Below are positions 7,612 to 14,563 of a stretch of DNA of 20,668 bases, in pieces. The notes beneath the pieces are model-generated. The model did no database searches, was not told the origin of the DNA, and worked only from the letters and a program-made list of their open reading frames with translations. Origin of the DNA: Actinomycetota bacterium (GTDB lineage: Bacteria; Actinomycetota; UBA4738; G016210805); contig JACQTL010000352.1 of NCBI GenBank assembly GCA_016210805.1, positions 1 through 20,668 of the forward strand. Reading direction: 5' to 3'. The position numbers and the translations under genes are program-made. How positions within the stretch are numbered: the first letter of the stretch is position 1; each line of letters opens with the position of its first letter.

Positions 7612-7671
7612 CGCCCGGTCGAACCCCGGGACGTGGGAGCATCCGTCCAGTCGAAGGAGGAAGGGGGGCGC

Positions 7672-9000
7672 GTGGGCGACGGGCCGGTGGTCATGTTCTT
7701 CCCGGAGGGGGCGTACGGTCCCACGAACAACTGCGTGGGCATCGGCCAGGTGCTCAGGGAGCGCGGGGCCCGGGTCGTGTTCGTGGTGGAGGAGTCCTTC
7801 GCGGGGACCCTGGAGAAAAGGGGCTTCGAGGAGGCCCTGATGCGCCTCACCCCGCCCCCCGAGGAGCCCGAGGTCCCCGGCCAGTTCTGGAAGGACTTCA
7901 TCCGGGAGACGGCGCCCGAGTTCCGCAAGCCCACGGTCGAGCAGCTGTCCACGTTCCTCCGCCCGACCTGGCAGGCCATCGTGGACGGCGCCCGCCACGT
8001 CGAGCCCCGGCTCAGGGAGATCGTCGACGACCTCCGGCCCGACGTGATCGTTGAGGACAACGTGCAGGCCTTCCCCGCCATCGTGGCCTCCGGCCGCCCG
8101 TGGGTCCGCATCGTGTCCTGCAACCCCCTGGAGGTGAGGGACCCGGGGATCCCGCCGGTCTTCTCGGGCTACCCGGCCGGCGACCGCGCCGGGTGGGCCG
8201 AGTTCCGCGACGAGTTCCGGCGGACCCACGGCGACCTGTGGGGCGAGTTCGACGCCTTCGTCCGGGACGCCGGCGCCCCGCCCCTCCCGGAGCTCGAGTT
8301 CATCCACGAGTCCCCCTGGCTGAATCTGTACCTCTATCCCGAGGAGGCCGACTACGGCCGGTCCCGGACCCTGGCCCAGACGTGGCACCGGCTGGACTCG
8401 TGCGTCAGGGAGCCCGAGGCGCCCTTCGAGCTGCCCGACAGGCTGGCCGGCGACGTCGACCGCGACGGCGACGGCGACGGAGACGGGGCGCTCATCTACT
8501 TCTCGCTGGGGTCGCTGGGCTCGGCCGACGTGGACCTGATGGACCGGCTGATCGCGATCCTGGCCGAGACCCCGCACCGCTACGTCGTGAGCAAGGGCCC
8601 CCAGGCCGAGCTGGTCGAGCTCGCCGACAACATGTGGGGCGAGGAGCTGGTCCCCCAGCCGGCCATCCTGCCCCGGGTTGACCTGGTCATCACCCACGGC
8701 GGGAACAACACGGTGACCGAGGCGTTCCACAACGGGAAGCCCATGGTCGTCCTCCCGCTGTTCTGGGACCAGTACGACAACGCGCAGCGCGTGGACGAGC
8801 TCGGGTACGGGGTTCGGGTGGCTCCCTACACCTGCTCGGCCGAGGAGCTCACCGGGGCGATCGACGGGCTCCTCGCGGACTCCGATCTCCGCCGCGGGAT
8901 GAAGATGATCGGGGAGGAGATTCGCAGCCGGGACGGCCGAACGAAGGCCGCCGACCTCCTGGAGCAGCTCGCCCGGACCGGCGAGCCGGTCACCGCCTGA
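7672..9000 (+). CDS. GT1-family (UGT/MGT-like) glycosyltransferase
   Basis: A 442-residue protein with the two-domain GT-B layout of nucleotide-sugar glycosyltransferases. The C-terminal donor site is clear: LITHGGNNTVTEAF-like (residues about 338-352) and GKPMVVLPLFWDQYDNAQR (355-373), where Asp-Gln contacts the sugar in this family. The N-terminal segment FFPEGAYGPTNNCVGIGQVL sits where most relatives have a Gly-His that activates the acceptor; here that His is absent. An Asp-Gly run (about 264-272) lies just before the second domain. GTG 7672 is chosen because AAGGAGG at 7654-7660 precedes it; the upstream GTG at 7633 would place this ribosome site inside the gene. The acceptor is unknown. 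Location divergent from an amine oxidase hints at a link but does not prove one. Confidence 0.8.
   Translation: MGDGPVVMFFPEGAYGPTNNCVGIGQVLRERGARVVFVVEESFAGTLEKRGFEEALMRLTPPPEEPEVPGQFWKDFIRETAPEFRKPTVEQLSTFLRPTWQAIVDGARHVEPRLREIVDDLRPDVIVEDNVQAFPAIVASGRPWVRIVSCNPLEVRDPGIPPVFSGYPAGDRAGWAEFRDEFRRTHGDLWGEFDAFVRDAGAPPLPELEFIHESPWLNLYLYPEEADYGRSRTLAQTWHRLDSCVREPEAPFELPDRLAGDVDRDGDGDGDGALIYFSLGSLGSADVDLMDRLIAILAETPHRYVVSKGPQAELVELADNMWGEELVPQPAILPRVDLVITHGGNNTVTEAFHNGKPMVVLPLFWDQYDNAQRVDELGYGVRVAPYTCSAEELTGAIDGLLADSDLRRGMKMIGEEIRSRDGRTKAADLLEQLARTGEPVTA
8464..8487 (+). repeat. GACGGN hexamer microsatellite in the glycosyltransferase gene
   Basis: Four tandem GACGGN hexamers code for an Asp-Gly run in the region joining the two glycosyltransferase domains. 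The repeat length is a multiple of three, so gain or loss of a unit changes linker length without breaking the frame. Confidence 0.75.
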
Positions 9001-9005
9001 CCGGC
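8985..9005. terminator. Hairpin spanning the glycosyltransferase stop codon, between convergent genes
   Basis: A perfect 8-bp inverted repeat, GCCGGTCA (8985-8992) and TGACCGGC (8998-9005), encloses the loop CCGCC. The TGA of the second arm is the stop codon itself. It lies in the 20-base gap facing the convergent RES gene, so it could terminate transcription in both directions. No T-run follows, as is usual in very GC-rich actinobacteria. Confidence 0.5.
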
Positions 9006-9020
9006 GACGGGGGCGGGGGC

Positions 9021-9572
9021 CTAGTCCCCCCAGGGTCGGCTGAGCACCGACATCGCCTCCCGGAGCGCGGGGTCGTCGGGTTGGAGCGCGCGGACCGCTT
9101 CCACCCGGAGCCCCGAGCGGTCCCACAGGCCGCATGATCTCCAACGGGGGTCGTGGTAGCTCCACCACCCCACCCCCGACCACCGGCCCTCCCTGAAGAT
9201 GGCCAGGGCCCACCTCTCTTTGACCGAGCGGTCCCGGGTCACGACCTCCGATGGACGAAGCCCCCTCTCGACCAGTGCCGCGGGGTCGTCCAGGTCCACG
9301 AGGGGAGGGCCCTGCATCTCGTACTCGACCAGGGCCTGCACGCTGCCCGGCAGGGATGGGGTGGCCTCGAGCATGGCCTCGTTCCACGTCCCCAGGTTCC
9401 CGAACCGCTCGGCCACCGCTCCCTCAGCGTGGCTCGAGGCGTACAGGACCAGGTACTGCTCCGGGTTATCGATGCGGCCTGCTCCCTGGACGGGCGGGAC
9501 GTGGAGGGGATGGCCCGCCTCTCCCCGGCCGGCTCGGGGAACCCAGGGGATCACCCTGTGGAGGCGCACCAC
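9021..9572 (-). CDS. RES-domain toxin of a type II toxin-antitoxin pair
   Basis: A 183-residue RES-domain protein. Studied relatives (for example MbcT of Mycobacterium tuberculosis) attack cellular NAD+ unless bound by the partner antitoxin. Visible family features are the N-terminal LHRV, YLVLYASSHAEGAVAERFG (Tyr44 and Glu55, spaced as the conserved Tyr and Glu of the family), WWSYHDPRW with a candidate conserved Ser138, and the ending GLRVEAVRALQPDDPAL. Assignment of single catalytic residues is by pattern only. The GTG start directly abuts the antitoxin stop (TGA then GTG), so the two genes are co-transcribed and translationally coupled. Base composition looks lower in G+C than the neighbours (about 65% in the 60 bases 9421-9480 against 80% at 6841-6900), in keeping with lateral transfer. 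Confidence 0.82.
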   Translation of the reverse strand: MVRLHRVIPWVPRAGRGEAGHPLHVPPVQGAGRIDNPEQYLVLYASSHAEGAVAERFGNLGTWNEAMLEATPSLPGSVQALVEYEMQGPPLVDLDDPAALVERGLRPSEVVTRDRSVKERWALAIFREGRWSGVGWWSYHDPRWRSCGLWDRSGLRVEAVRALQPDDPALREAMSVLSRPWGD

Positions 9573-10025
9573 TCAGGCGTAGGCGCCTTCGGCTTCGGCG
9601 TCGATCGCGGCGACCACCGGGAGGGCGCCCCGGGTCCTCAGGACGTCGACGGGCCGTGCACCCAGGTGCGCGTTGTGCGATGTGAGCCAGGTCGTGGCCA
9701 GCTCCGGAGGGTACAGCTGATGGAGGCGCGTGAGCGCGTACTCGAGGTCCACGATCCCCCGCTGGTTCTCGGGGGTGATGCCTTCGGCCCGGCTCCGCCA
9801 CCTGGAGGGCTGCGAGCGGCTGACGGACAGGAGATCCGCCACCCGATTGTTCCCCAGTTCCTCGACGAGGCGCCCCACCTTGGCCCGAACGACGGAGCTG
9901 GACGCGGTCGCGTGCTTGCCGGTCCTGGTCGACCGGACCTTGGACTTCCCGACCCTCGTCCCGGAACCACCGGACGGCTTCCTCGCGGCCGGCCCTCTCT
10001 CGGTCACTCTCGCCTGGGCCTTCAT
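9573..10025 (-). CDS. Xre/MbcA/ParS-type antitoxin
   Basis: The 150-residue partner of the RES toxin. Residues about 46-83 form the DNA-binding region (VVRAKVGRLVEELGNNRVADLLSVSRSQPSRW). Residues about 98-148 are the toxin-binding domain, with LYPPELATTWLTSHNAHLG and RPVDVLRTRGALPVVAAIDA, where the Leu-Thr-Asn-His-Leu-Gly-Arg-Pro pattern is typical of the MbcA/ParS family. The first 45 residues are an extra, basic, low-complexity tail rich in Lys, Arg, Ser and Gly. ATG 10025 is supported by a good promoter whose -10 ends 7 bases before it. No Shine-Dalgarno is present, which fits a leaderless mRNA. The gene comes first in the operon, as expected for an antitoxin that represses its own promoter. 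Confidence 0.82.
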   Translation of the reverse strand: MKAQARVTERGPAARKPSGGSGTRVGKSKVRSTRTGKHATASSSVVRAKVGRLVEELGNNRVADLLSVSRSQPSRWRSRAEGITPENQRGIVDLEYALTRLHQLYPPELATTWLTSHNAHLGARPVDVLRTRGALPVVAAIDAEAEGAYA

Positions 10026-10026
10026 G

Positions 10027-10045
10027 CCCAACAGTTTACGTTGGG
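10027..10045. promoter_or_regulatory. Palindromic operator overlapping the -10 box of the toxin-antitoxin promoter
   Basis: CCCAAC (10027-10032) and GTTGGG (10040-10045) are a perfect 6-bp inverted repeat separated by 7 bases that contain the -10 hexamer. A dimeric antitoxin or the toxin-antitoxin complex bound here would block RNA polymerase. The palindrome is seen; its use as the autoregulatory site is inferred from how such modules work. Confidence 0.6.
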
Positions 10046-10061
10046 TAGCGACTGTGGTCAA
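10033..10061 (-). promoter_or_regulatory. Leaderless promoter of the toxin-antitoxin operon
   Basis: On the minus strand TTGACC (10061-10056) is followed by exactly 17 bases and TAAACT (10038-10033). The antitoxin ATG begins 8 bases after the -10 box, where transcription should start, so the message is predicted to have no 5' leader. The -35 box overlaps the stop codon of the upstream peptidase gene. Confidence 0.75.
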
Positions 10062-11401
10062 CCGGCCGGGAAGGAGGCCCACTCGAAGTGCATCGCGTCG
10101 GGAGGGTCCCACCGGCCGCCCCAGGAGAAGCCCTGCGCCTCCATGGCCTCGACCAGTCGCTCGTCCTGGTCCGGCTCGGCGCCGTAAGGGTTCGCCGCGG
10201 CGTTCACGTCGATGGCCACTCCCCACGCGTGGTACGAGAGGGCCCTGGTCGGGTCGCGGTTGATGAACCGGGGCACGTAGCAGCCCCCGTACCCCGAGCC
10301 GACGGCCTCCGCCCCGGCGCCGCTCGCCTCGAGCCGCTCGAGCGCCGCCACGAGCTGGGGGAGGAGGTCCCGGTGGCACGTCACCTCGCCGAGGAGGGGC
10401 ACGGTCTCCGTGACGATGTTCTCGGTCACCCACGCCAGGTCCGGCTGGAGCTCGCCGCCGTCCCGGACCGCGGCGAACTCGCCGAAGTTGTCCTTCAGGC
10501 GGGCCATCGACGAGGTCCCGTCCCCGTGGCGGAGGTAGGGGACCTCCTCGGACCACCCCCTTATCTCCACGAAGGTGCCCTCCGGGAGCATGGCCAGGAC
10601 CTCCTCCCGGATCGCCCCGAGCCCCGCTCCCGGTCCGGGCCGGACCAGCGCGTAGCGGTAGAGCGTCAGCCCGAGCAGGCGCCCGGTGCCGTCGGACACC
10701 AGTACCTCGTGCCCGCCCATGAGCTCGTCGGGGAGCACGGCGGCCACGGGGACCTCGACGTCCCCGAACTCGAGCGTGCCTCCCCGGCCCAGGCCCCTGA
10801 CCCGGGCCTCCGTACGGCCGATCGCCGCCCCTCCGTCGGCCAGCCGGCCGACGACGCCCTGGCGGCCTTCCGGGAGGAAGGGGCGGTACGCGGCCGGCTC
10901 CGCCGCGGCCACCTCGATCGGGAACGCCATCCCGTCGGGGGGGTCCCCGACCCGCTCGCCTCCCGCGTCCGAGGCCCCCGTGAGCCACGCCACGCCGGAG
11001 AGCACCGGGGCCACCGCGGACACGCCCTGGACGCCGCTCATCCGGACGGCCACGTCCTCCGGGAACCCGCCGGGCATCCAGGCCACGGCGCTCTCCTCGA
11101 GGACGGCCCGGACGGGGTCGGTCCCGTCCGTCTCGCCTCCCTCTCCCGGCGATCCCTCGGACGTGGCCGGTCCGGTGGGGGAGCGGCCCCCCAGGATCGA
11201 TACCGCGGCGGCCCCCCCGCCCAGGGCGACCACCAGCGCCAGCGCGAGGAGCCTCCGCCGGCGGACCCGCGCGGTCCTGCGCCCGGACCTGCCCGGGGGG
11301 CCGTGCCCGTTCGCCCCGAACGCCGGATCGCTCCGCCGGCGGCCCGGGGTCGTGGTCCGGGTGTCCCTTCCGAACAGGAAGTCGTCGTCGTCCCGCCGCA
11401 T
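10058..11401 (-). CDS. Membrane-anchored M15-family peptidase (VanY/D-Ala-D-Ala carboxypeptidase-like)
   Basis: A 447-residue protein with a basic, disordered cytoplasmic start (1-49), one membrane helix (about 50-70) and a Gly/Ser/Thr/Glu-rich spacer (71-96). Next comes an extracytoplasmic middle region (about 97-280) and a C-terminal M15 metallopeptidase domain. The zinc ligands are visible: SYHAWGVAIDVN (His391, Asp398) and DAMHFEW (His438). M15 enzymes cut D-alanyl bonds of peptidoglycan stems. The middle region, with SGVQGVSAVAPVLSG and later GGTLEFGDVEVPVAAVLPDE, resembles the outer domain of MacB/FtsX-type permeases but lacks their membrane helices; this likeness is by eye. GAGG stands only 3 bases before the ATG at 11401. 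The neighbours give no clear pathway, so the gene may simply be a cell-wall gene lying between modules. Confidence 0.75.
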   Translation of the reverse strand: MRRDDDDFLFGRDTRTTTPGRRRSDPAFGANGHGPPGRSGRRTARVRRRRLLALALVVALGGGAAAVSILGGRSPTGPATSEGSPGEGGETDGTDPVRAVLEESAVAWMPGGFPEDVAVRMSGVQGVSAVAPVLSGVAWLTGASDAGGERVGDPPDGMAFPIEVAAAEPAAYRPFLPEGRQGVVGRLADGGAAIGRTEARVRGLGRGGTLEFGDVEVPVAAVLPDELMGGHEVLVSDGTGRLLGLTLYRYALVRPGPGAGLGAIREEVLAMLPEGTFVEIRGWSEEVPYLRHGDGTSSMARLKDNFGEFAAVRDGGELQPDLAWVTENIVTETVPLLGEVTCHRDLLPQLVAALERLEASGAGAEAVGSGYGGCYVPRFINRDPTRALSYHAWGVAIDVNAAANPYGAEPDQDERLVEAMEAQGFSWGGRWDPPDAMHFEWASFPAG

Positions 11402-11441
11402 GACCTCGAAGCGTATCCCCTCGCGGAGCGGCGGTCCCCGG

Positions 11442-13691
11442 TCAGGGGGGCGGGAGGTCGAGCACGCAGAGGTCGGCCCGCCCCGCGGCCAGGATCGTGC
11501 TGGCGTCGTCGCGGGTCACTATGCGCCCCCCGACCATGGTGGGCACGCCGGCCTCGTTGCGGATCCGGTCGCTCGCCGGCACCAGGTGGAACCGCCGGTA
11601 CTCCGGCCGGGTCTCCGGGACCGTCCACCCCCCGTGGACGTGAACCACGTCGCAGCCCCGGTCCGCCAGGGCCCGGGCCGCGGTCACTCCCTCGTCGAGC
11701 GAGAGCCCTCGGCGGTGGCGGTCCTCGGCGACCAGGCGGACCACCAGGGGCCGGTCCGCCGGCCAGGCCTCCCGGACCGCCTCCACCACCTCCAGCGGGA
11801 ACCGGAGCCGGCCCTCCGGCGAGCCCCCGTAGGCGTCCCGCCGCTCGTTGGCCAGGGGGGACAAGAAGGCAGCCAGGAGGTACCCCTGGGCCATGTTCAC
11901 CTCCAGGACGTCGAAGCCGGCCTCCCCGGCCCACCGGGCCGCCCTGGCGAAGGCCTCCCGGATCCCCGGCAGCTCCTCCGGGAGCAGCTCCCGGGGGAAC
12001 CGGCTCCACGGAGCGTAGGTCAGGGCGGAGGCCGACACGAGCGGCCAGTTCCCCACCGCCAGGGGCCGGTCCAGGCCCTCCCGGCGGGGCCGGGAGGAGC
12101 CCCGCCGCCCGGCGTGGCCGATCTGGGCGGCCACGCCGACCGGAGGCCCGCCCGCCGCCGAGAGCTCTCCGCGGACCCGGGCCAGCAGCCGCTCCCAGGT
12201 GCGGGCGTGCTCCAGGAGGTACAGGCCGGCCGAGCCCGCGGTCGTCCTCCCCTCCGGGGACACCGCGAGCATCTCGGTGATCACGAGTCCGGCTCCCGAG
12301 GTCAGGGCCTCGGCGAGCTGCCCCGCGTGCGCCTCGCCGGGCATCCCGTCGACGGCGGCGTCGGTGCTCACCGGGGCCTGGACGGCGCGGTTCGGCAGGA
12401 GCACGCTCCCCAGCCGGATCGGCGCGAACATCGGCGGCGGGGCGATCCTCCGGGGAGGCGGCGTTCGTTCCCCACTAGTCTGTACTGGACTAGTGGCGGA
12501 GACGCCCTGCCCGGCCGCCCCGGCGCCGCTGGCCGCCCGGGCCCGCTCGGCGAACCAGGCGTCGACCCGGGCCACGAAGCCGGGGTCGCGGAGCGCCAGG
12601 TTGCCGTGGCCGATCCGCCCGCTCCGGGTGAGCAGGTTGAACGCGAACTGCACCGGCTCGAAGCCCGCGTACCTGTCCACGTTCTCGAAGTACGTCTGGC
12701 TCTCCCGGGCCGCCTCCTGGAGCCGCTCGACGGCGGGTTGCCGCTCGAGCTCGTAGTAGGTCAGGGCCTGCTCGAGGCGGGCCGGATCTCCCCCGCACCG
12801 CTCGATCGCGCCGGCCAGCGAGATCGCGTCCTCCATGGCCAGCTTGGTCCCGGACCCGATCGTGAAGTGGGCGGTGTGGACGGCGTCGCCCATGAACGCC
12901 ACGTTCCCGGCGTGCCAGGTGTCGTGCTTCACGGTGAGGAAGTTGAACCAGAGCGACCGGTTCGAGAGCAGCCGGTGGCCCTCCAGGTCCTCCGCGAACA
13001 GGGCCTCGCAGAACGCGATGCTCTCCTCATCGGAGGCCCGGTCCAGGCCGGCCCGCTGCCAGACCTCCTCCCGCGTCTCGACTATGAAGGTGCTGGTCGT
13101 GGCGTCGAACGGGTAGGCGTGGGCCTGGAAGAGGCCGTGCTCGCTCTCCCGGAACGAGAACGTGAAGGCCCGGAGCCCGAAGTCCGTGCCGAACCAGACG
13201 TACCGCGTGCTCCGGGGGTCGATGCTCGATCCGAGCTCGTCGCCCCACACCCGGCGGGCCGTGCTGTTCACGCCGTCCGCGGCGACCAGGAGGTCGACCT
13301 CCCCGGCCAGGCCGCGGACGTCCTCCTCGGTCAGCTCGCGCTCGAACTCCAGGGCCACGCCGAGCTCGGCGCAGCGCCGCTGGAGGATGCCGAGGAGCTC
13401 CTTGCGGGCGATGGCGCTGAACGCCTGGCCCCCGACCCGCACCGTCTCGCCCCGGTACCGGACGTCGATCGCGTCCCACCGGACGAACGACTCGGTGATC
13501 TCCTCGTAGGACTTCGGGTCGGCCTCCCGGAACTCCCCCAGGGTCTCCTCCGAGAAGACCACCCCCCAGCCGAACGTCGCATCCGGCGGGTTGCGCTCGA
13601 TGACCGTGATGTCGTGCGAGGGGTCGGCCCGCATGGCCAGGGCGGCAAGATACAGGCCGGCCGGCCCGCCTCCCAGGACCGCGATGCGCAC
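11442..13691 (-). CDS. Bifunctional salicylyl-CoA 5-hydroxylase / anthraniloyl-CoA monooxygenase-type flavoprotein fused to Old Yellow Enzyme-like reductase
   Basis: A 749-residue two-domain enzyme. Residues 1 to about 395 are a class A FAD monooxygenase with the dinucleotide motif VLGGGPAGLYLAAL (5-18) and the second flavin motif MGDAVHTAHFTIGSGTKLAMEDA (267-289). Residues 421-749 are an FMN-binding TIM barrel of the Old Yellow Enzyme family with FAPIRLGSVLLPNR, IGHAGRRG (524-531), GYLLAAFLSPLANERRDAYGG and GGRIVTRDDA. This is the layout of 2-aminobenzoyl-CoA monooxygenase/reductase and of salicylyl-CoA 5-hydroxylase/oxidoreductase; the sequence alone does not decide the substrate. The start is GTG 13691 with GGAGG 8 bases upstream. 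The gene follows the luciferase-like gene after 26 bases. The C-terminus ends soon after GRADLCVL and seems short for the family. A perfect palindrome lies in the linker. Confidence 0.88.
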   Translation of the reverse strand: MRIAVLGGGPAGLYLAALAMRADPSHDITVIERNPPDATFGWGVVFSEETLGEFREADPKSYEEITESFVRWDAIDVRYRGETVRVGGQAFSAIARKELLGILQRRCAELGVALEFERELTEEDVRGLAGEVDLLVAADGVNSTARRVWGDELGSSIDPRSTRYVWFGTDFGLRAFTFSFRESEHGLFQAHAYPFDATTSTFIVETREEVWQRAGLDRASDEESIAFCEALFAEDLEGHRLLSNRSLWFNFLTVKHDTWHAGNVAFMGDAVHTAHFTIGSGTKLAMEDAISLAGAIERCGGDPARLEQALTYYELERQPAVERLQEAARESQTYFENVDRYAGFEPVQFAFNLLTRSGRIGHGNLALRDPGFVARVDAWFAERARAASGAGAAGQGVSATSPVQTSGERTPPPRRIAPPPMFAPIRLGSVLLPNRAVQAPVSTDAAVDGMPGEAHAGQLAEALTSGAGLVITEMLAVSPEGRTTAGSAGLYLLEHARTWERLLARVRGELSAAGGPPVGVAAQIGHAGRRGSSRPRREGLDRPLAVGNWPLVSASALTYAPWSRFPRELLPEELPGIREAFARAARWAGEAGFDVLEVNMAQGYLLAAFLSPLANERRDAYGGSPEGRLRFPLEVVEAVREAWPADRPLVVRLVAEDRHRRGLSLDEGVTAARALADRGCDVVHVHGGWTVPETRPEYRRFHLVPASDRIRNEAGVPTMVGGRIVTRDDASTILAAGRADLCVLDLPPP
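12472..12496. repeat. 9-bp perfect inverted repeat inside the domain linker of the bifunctional hydroxylase
   Basis: CCACTAGTC (12472-12480) and GACTAGTGG (12488-12496) flank a 7-base loop. It is notably AT-rich for this window and codes for linker residues around 399-407. It resembles a dimeric-repressor operator in form. No convincing -10 box was found beside it. Confidence 0.65.
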
Positions 13692-13717
13692 CGCCCCGGC
13701 CTCCGGCGCTTCCCGCC

Positions 13718-14563
13718 CTACGCGAGGACCTGAGCCAGCCGGTCCACCTGGTCGAGCGACGCCACCGTGGGCAGGAGGACGAGCTCGTCGCACCCCGCGT
13801 CCTCGTAGCCCCGGTAAAGGTCCACGATGGCCTGGGAGGTGGTCAGGTTCCCGGCGGCGATCTTCTCGGCGAACGGGCCCGTGAACGCGTAGTAGTCGCG
13901 CAGGTACATCGCTCCCCGCTCCACGGTCCCCCCGTCCCCCAGCGTGAAGTAGGCCTGGCCCCACAGGTCGGGACGGCCCGGTCGCTCGGCCTCGGACCAG
14001 GCCGCCAGGGCCCGGGCGGCGGCGTTGGCGAAGGCCCGGGGAGGCCCGCCCCCGTGGACGTAGCCGTCGGCCAGGCGGGCCATCCGGGCGAACGCCGGGC
14101 CGGAGGACCCCCCCACCAGGATCGGCGGGCCGCCCTCCCTGGCCGGGCGGGGCCCGACCGTGCCCTCCTCCCACGCCGACCGGATCGCCACGAGCTGCTC
14201 GGAGAACCTCGGGCCCCGTCCCCGGCCGTCCACGCCGGCCACCATGTAGTCCTCCTGGCGGGCCCCGGTGGCCAGGCCGAGCACGAGGCGGCCCCCGGAC
14301 AGCCGGTCCACGGTGGCCGCCTCCTTGGCCAGGAGGGCGGCCGGCCGGAGCGGCGCGATCACCGCCATCGTGACCAGCCGGACCCGGGAGGTGACCGCCG
14401 CCGCGGCGGCCAGCATGGCGAAGGCCTCTTGGTTCCCGTAGGCCAGGCGGTCGATCGTTCCCAGGCTGGAGAACGGGCCGGAGTCGGCCCGCCTGGCCCA
14501 CTCCAGCACCACGTCGCCCTCCGCCCCGGGGACGATGCCCGGTAGCCCGACGCCCACCCTCAT
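13718..14563 (-). CDS. Luciferase-like (LLM class) flavin-dependent monooxygenase
   Basis: A 281-residue protein of the bacterial luciferase-like TIM-barrel family, which uses reduced FMN or F420. It opens with MRVGVGLPGIVPG and has the typical segments VTSRVRLVTMAVIAPLRPAA, LSGGRLVLGLATGARQEDY, GGPPILVGGSSGPAFARMA, LADGYVHGG and, near the end, GCDELVLLPTVASLDQVDRL. At 281 residues it is at the short end for the family but covers the core. It is first in a minus-strand pair with the bifunctional hydroxylase 26 bases downstream, so a shared aromatic or acyl substrate is possible. It may instead be an F420-linked oxidoreductase of unrelated use. ATG 14563 is the only well-placed start; a G-rich stretch about 13 bases upstream may serve as ribosome site. 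Confidence 0.8.
   Translation of the reverse strand: MRVGVGLPGIVPGAEGDVVLEWARRADSGPFSSLGTIDRLAYGNQEAFAMLAAAAAVTSRVRLVTMAVIAPLRPAALLAKEAATVDRLSGGRLVLGLATGARQEDYMVAGVDGRGRGPRFSEQLVAIRSAWEEGTVGPRPAREGGPPILVGGSSGPAFARMARLADGYVHGGGPPRAFANAAARALAAWSEAERPGRPDLWGQAYFTLGDGGTVERGAMYLRDYYAFTGPFAEKIAAGNLTTSQAIVDLYRGYEDAGCDELVLLPTVASLDQVDRLAQVLA

Noticed and set aside
4433..7642. 1069-residue minus-strand frame
   Set aside because: It is out of frame with the oxidase-GNAT gene and antisense to the dehydrogenase gene, with repetitive Arg/Gly/Pro content.
7633..7671. Earlier GTG start for the glycosyltransferase
   Set aside because: The AAGGAGG ribosome site at 7654-7660 would fall inside the gene. GTG 7672 follows it at a workable distance.
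7570..9387. Upstream extension of the oxidase-GNAT frame
   Set aside because: The extension lies antisense to the glycosyltransferase and part of the RES region and has no recognisable domain. The FAD enzyme begins naturally at ATG 7569.
10026..10988. Longer antitoxin frame reaching back into the peptidase gene
   Set aside because: The upstream part is the peptidase gene in another frame. The promoter and palindrome place the start at 10025.
13692..14501. N-terminal extension of the bifunctional hydroxylase frame
   Set aside because: It overlaps the luciferase-like gene in another frame and lacks motifs. GTG 13691 begins exactly at the FAD-binding strand with a good ribosome site.
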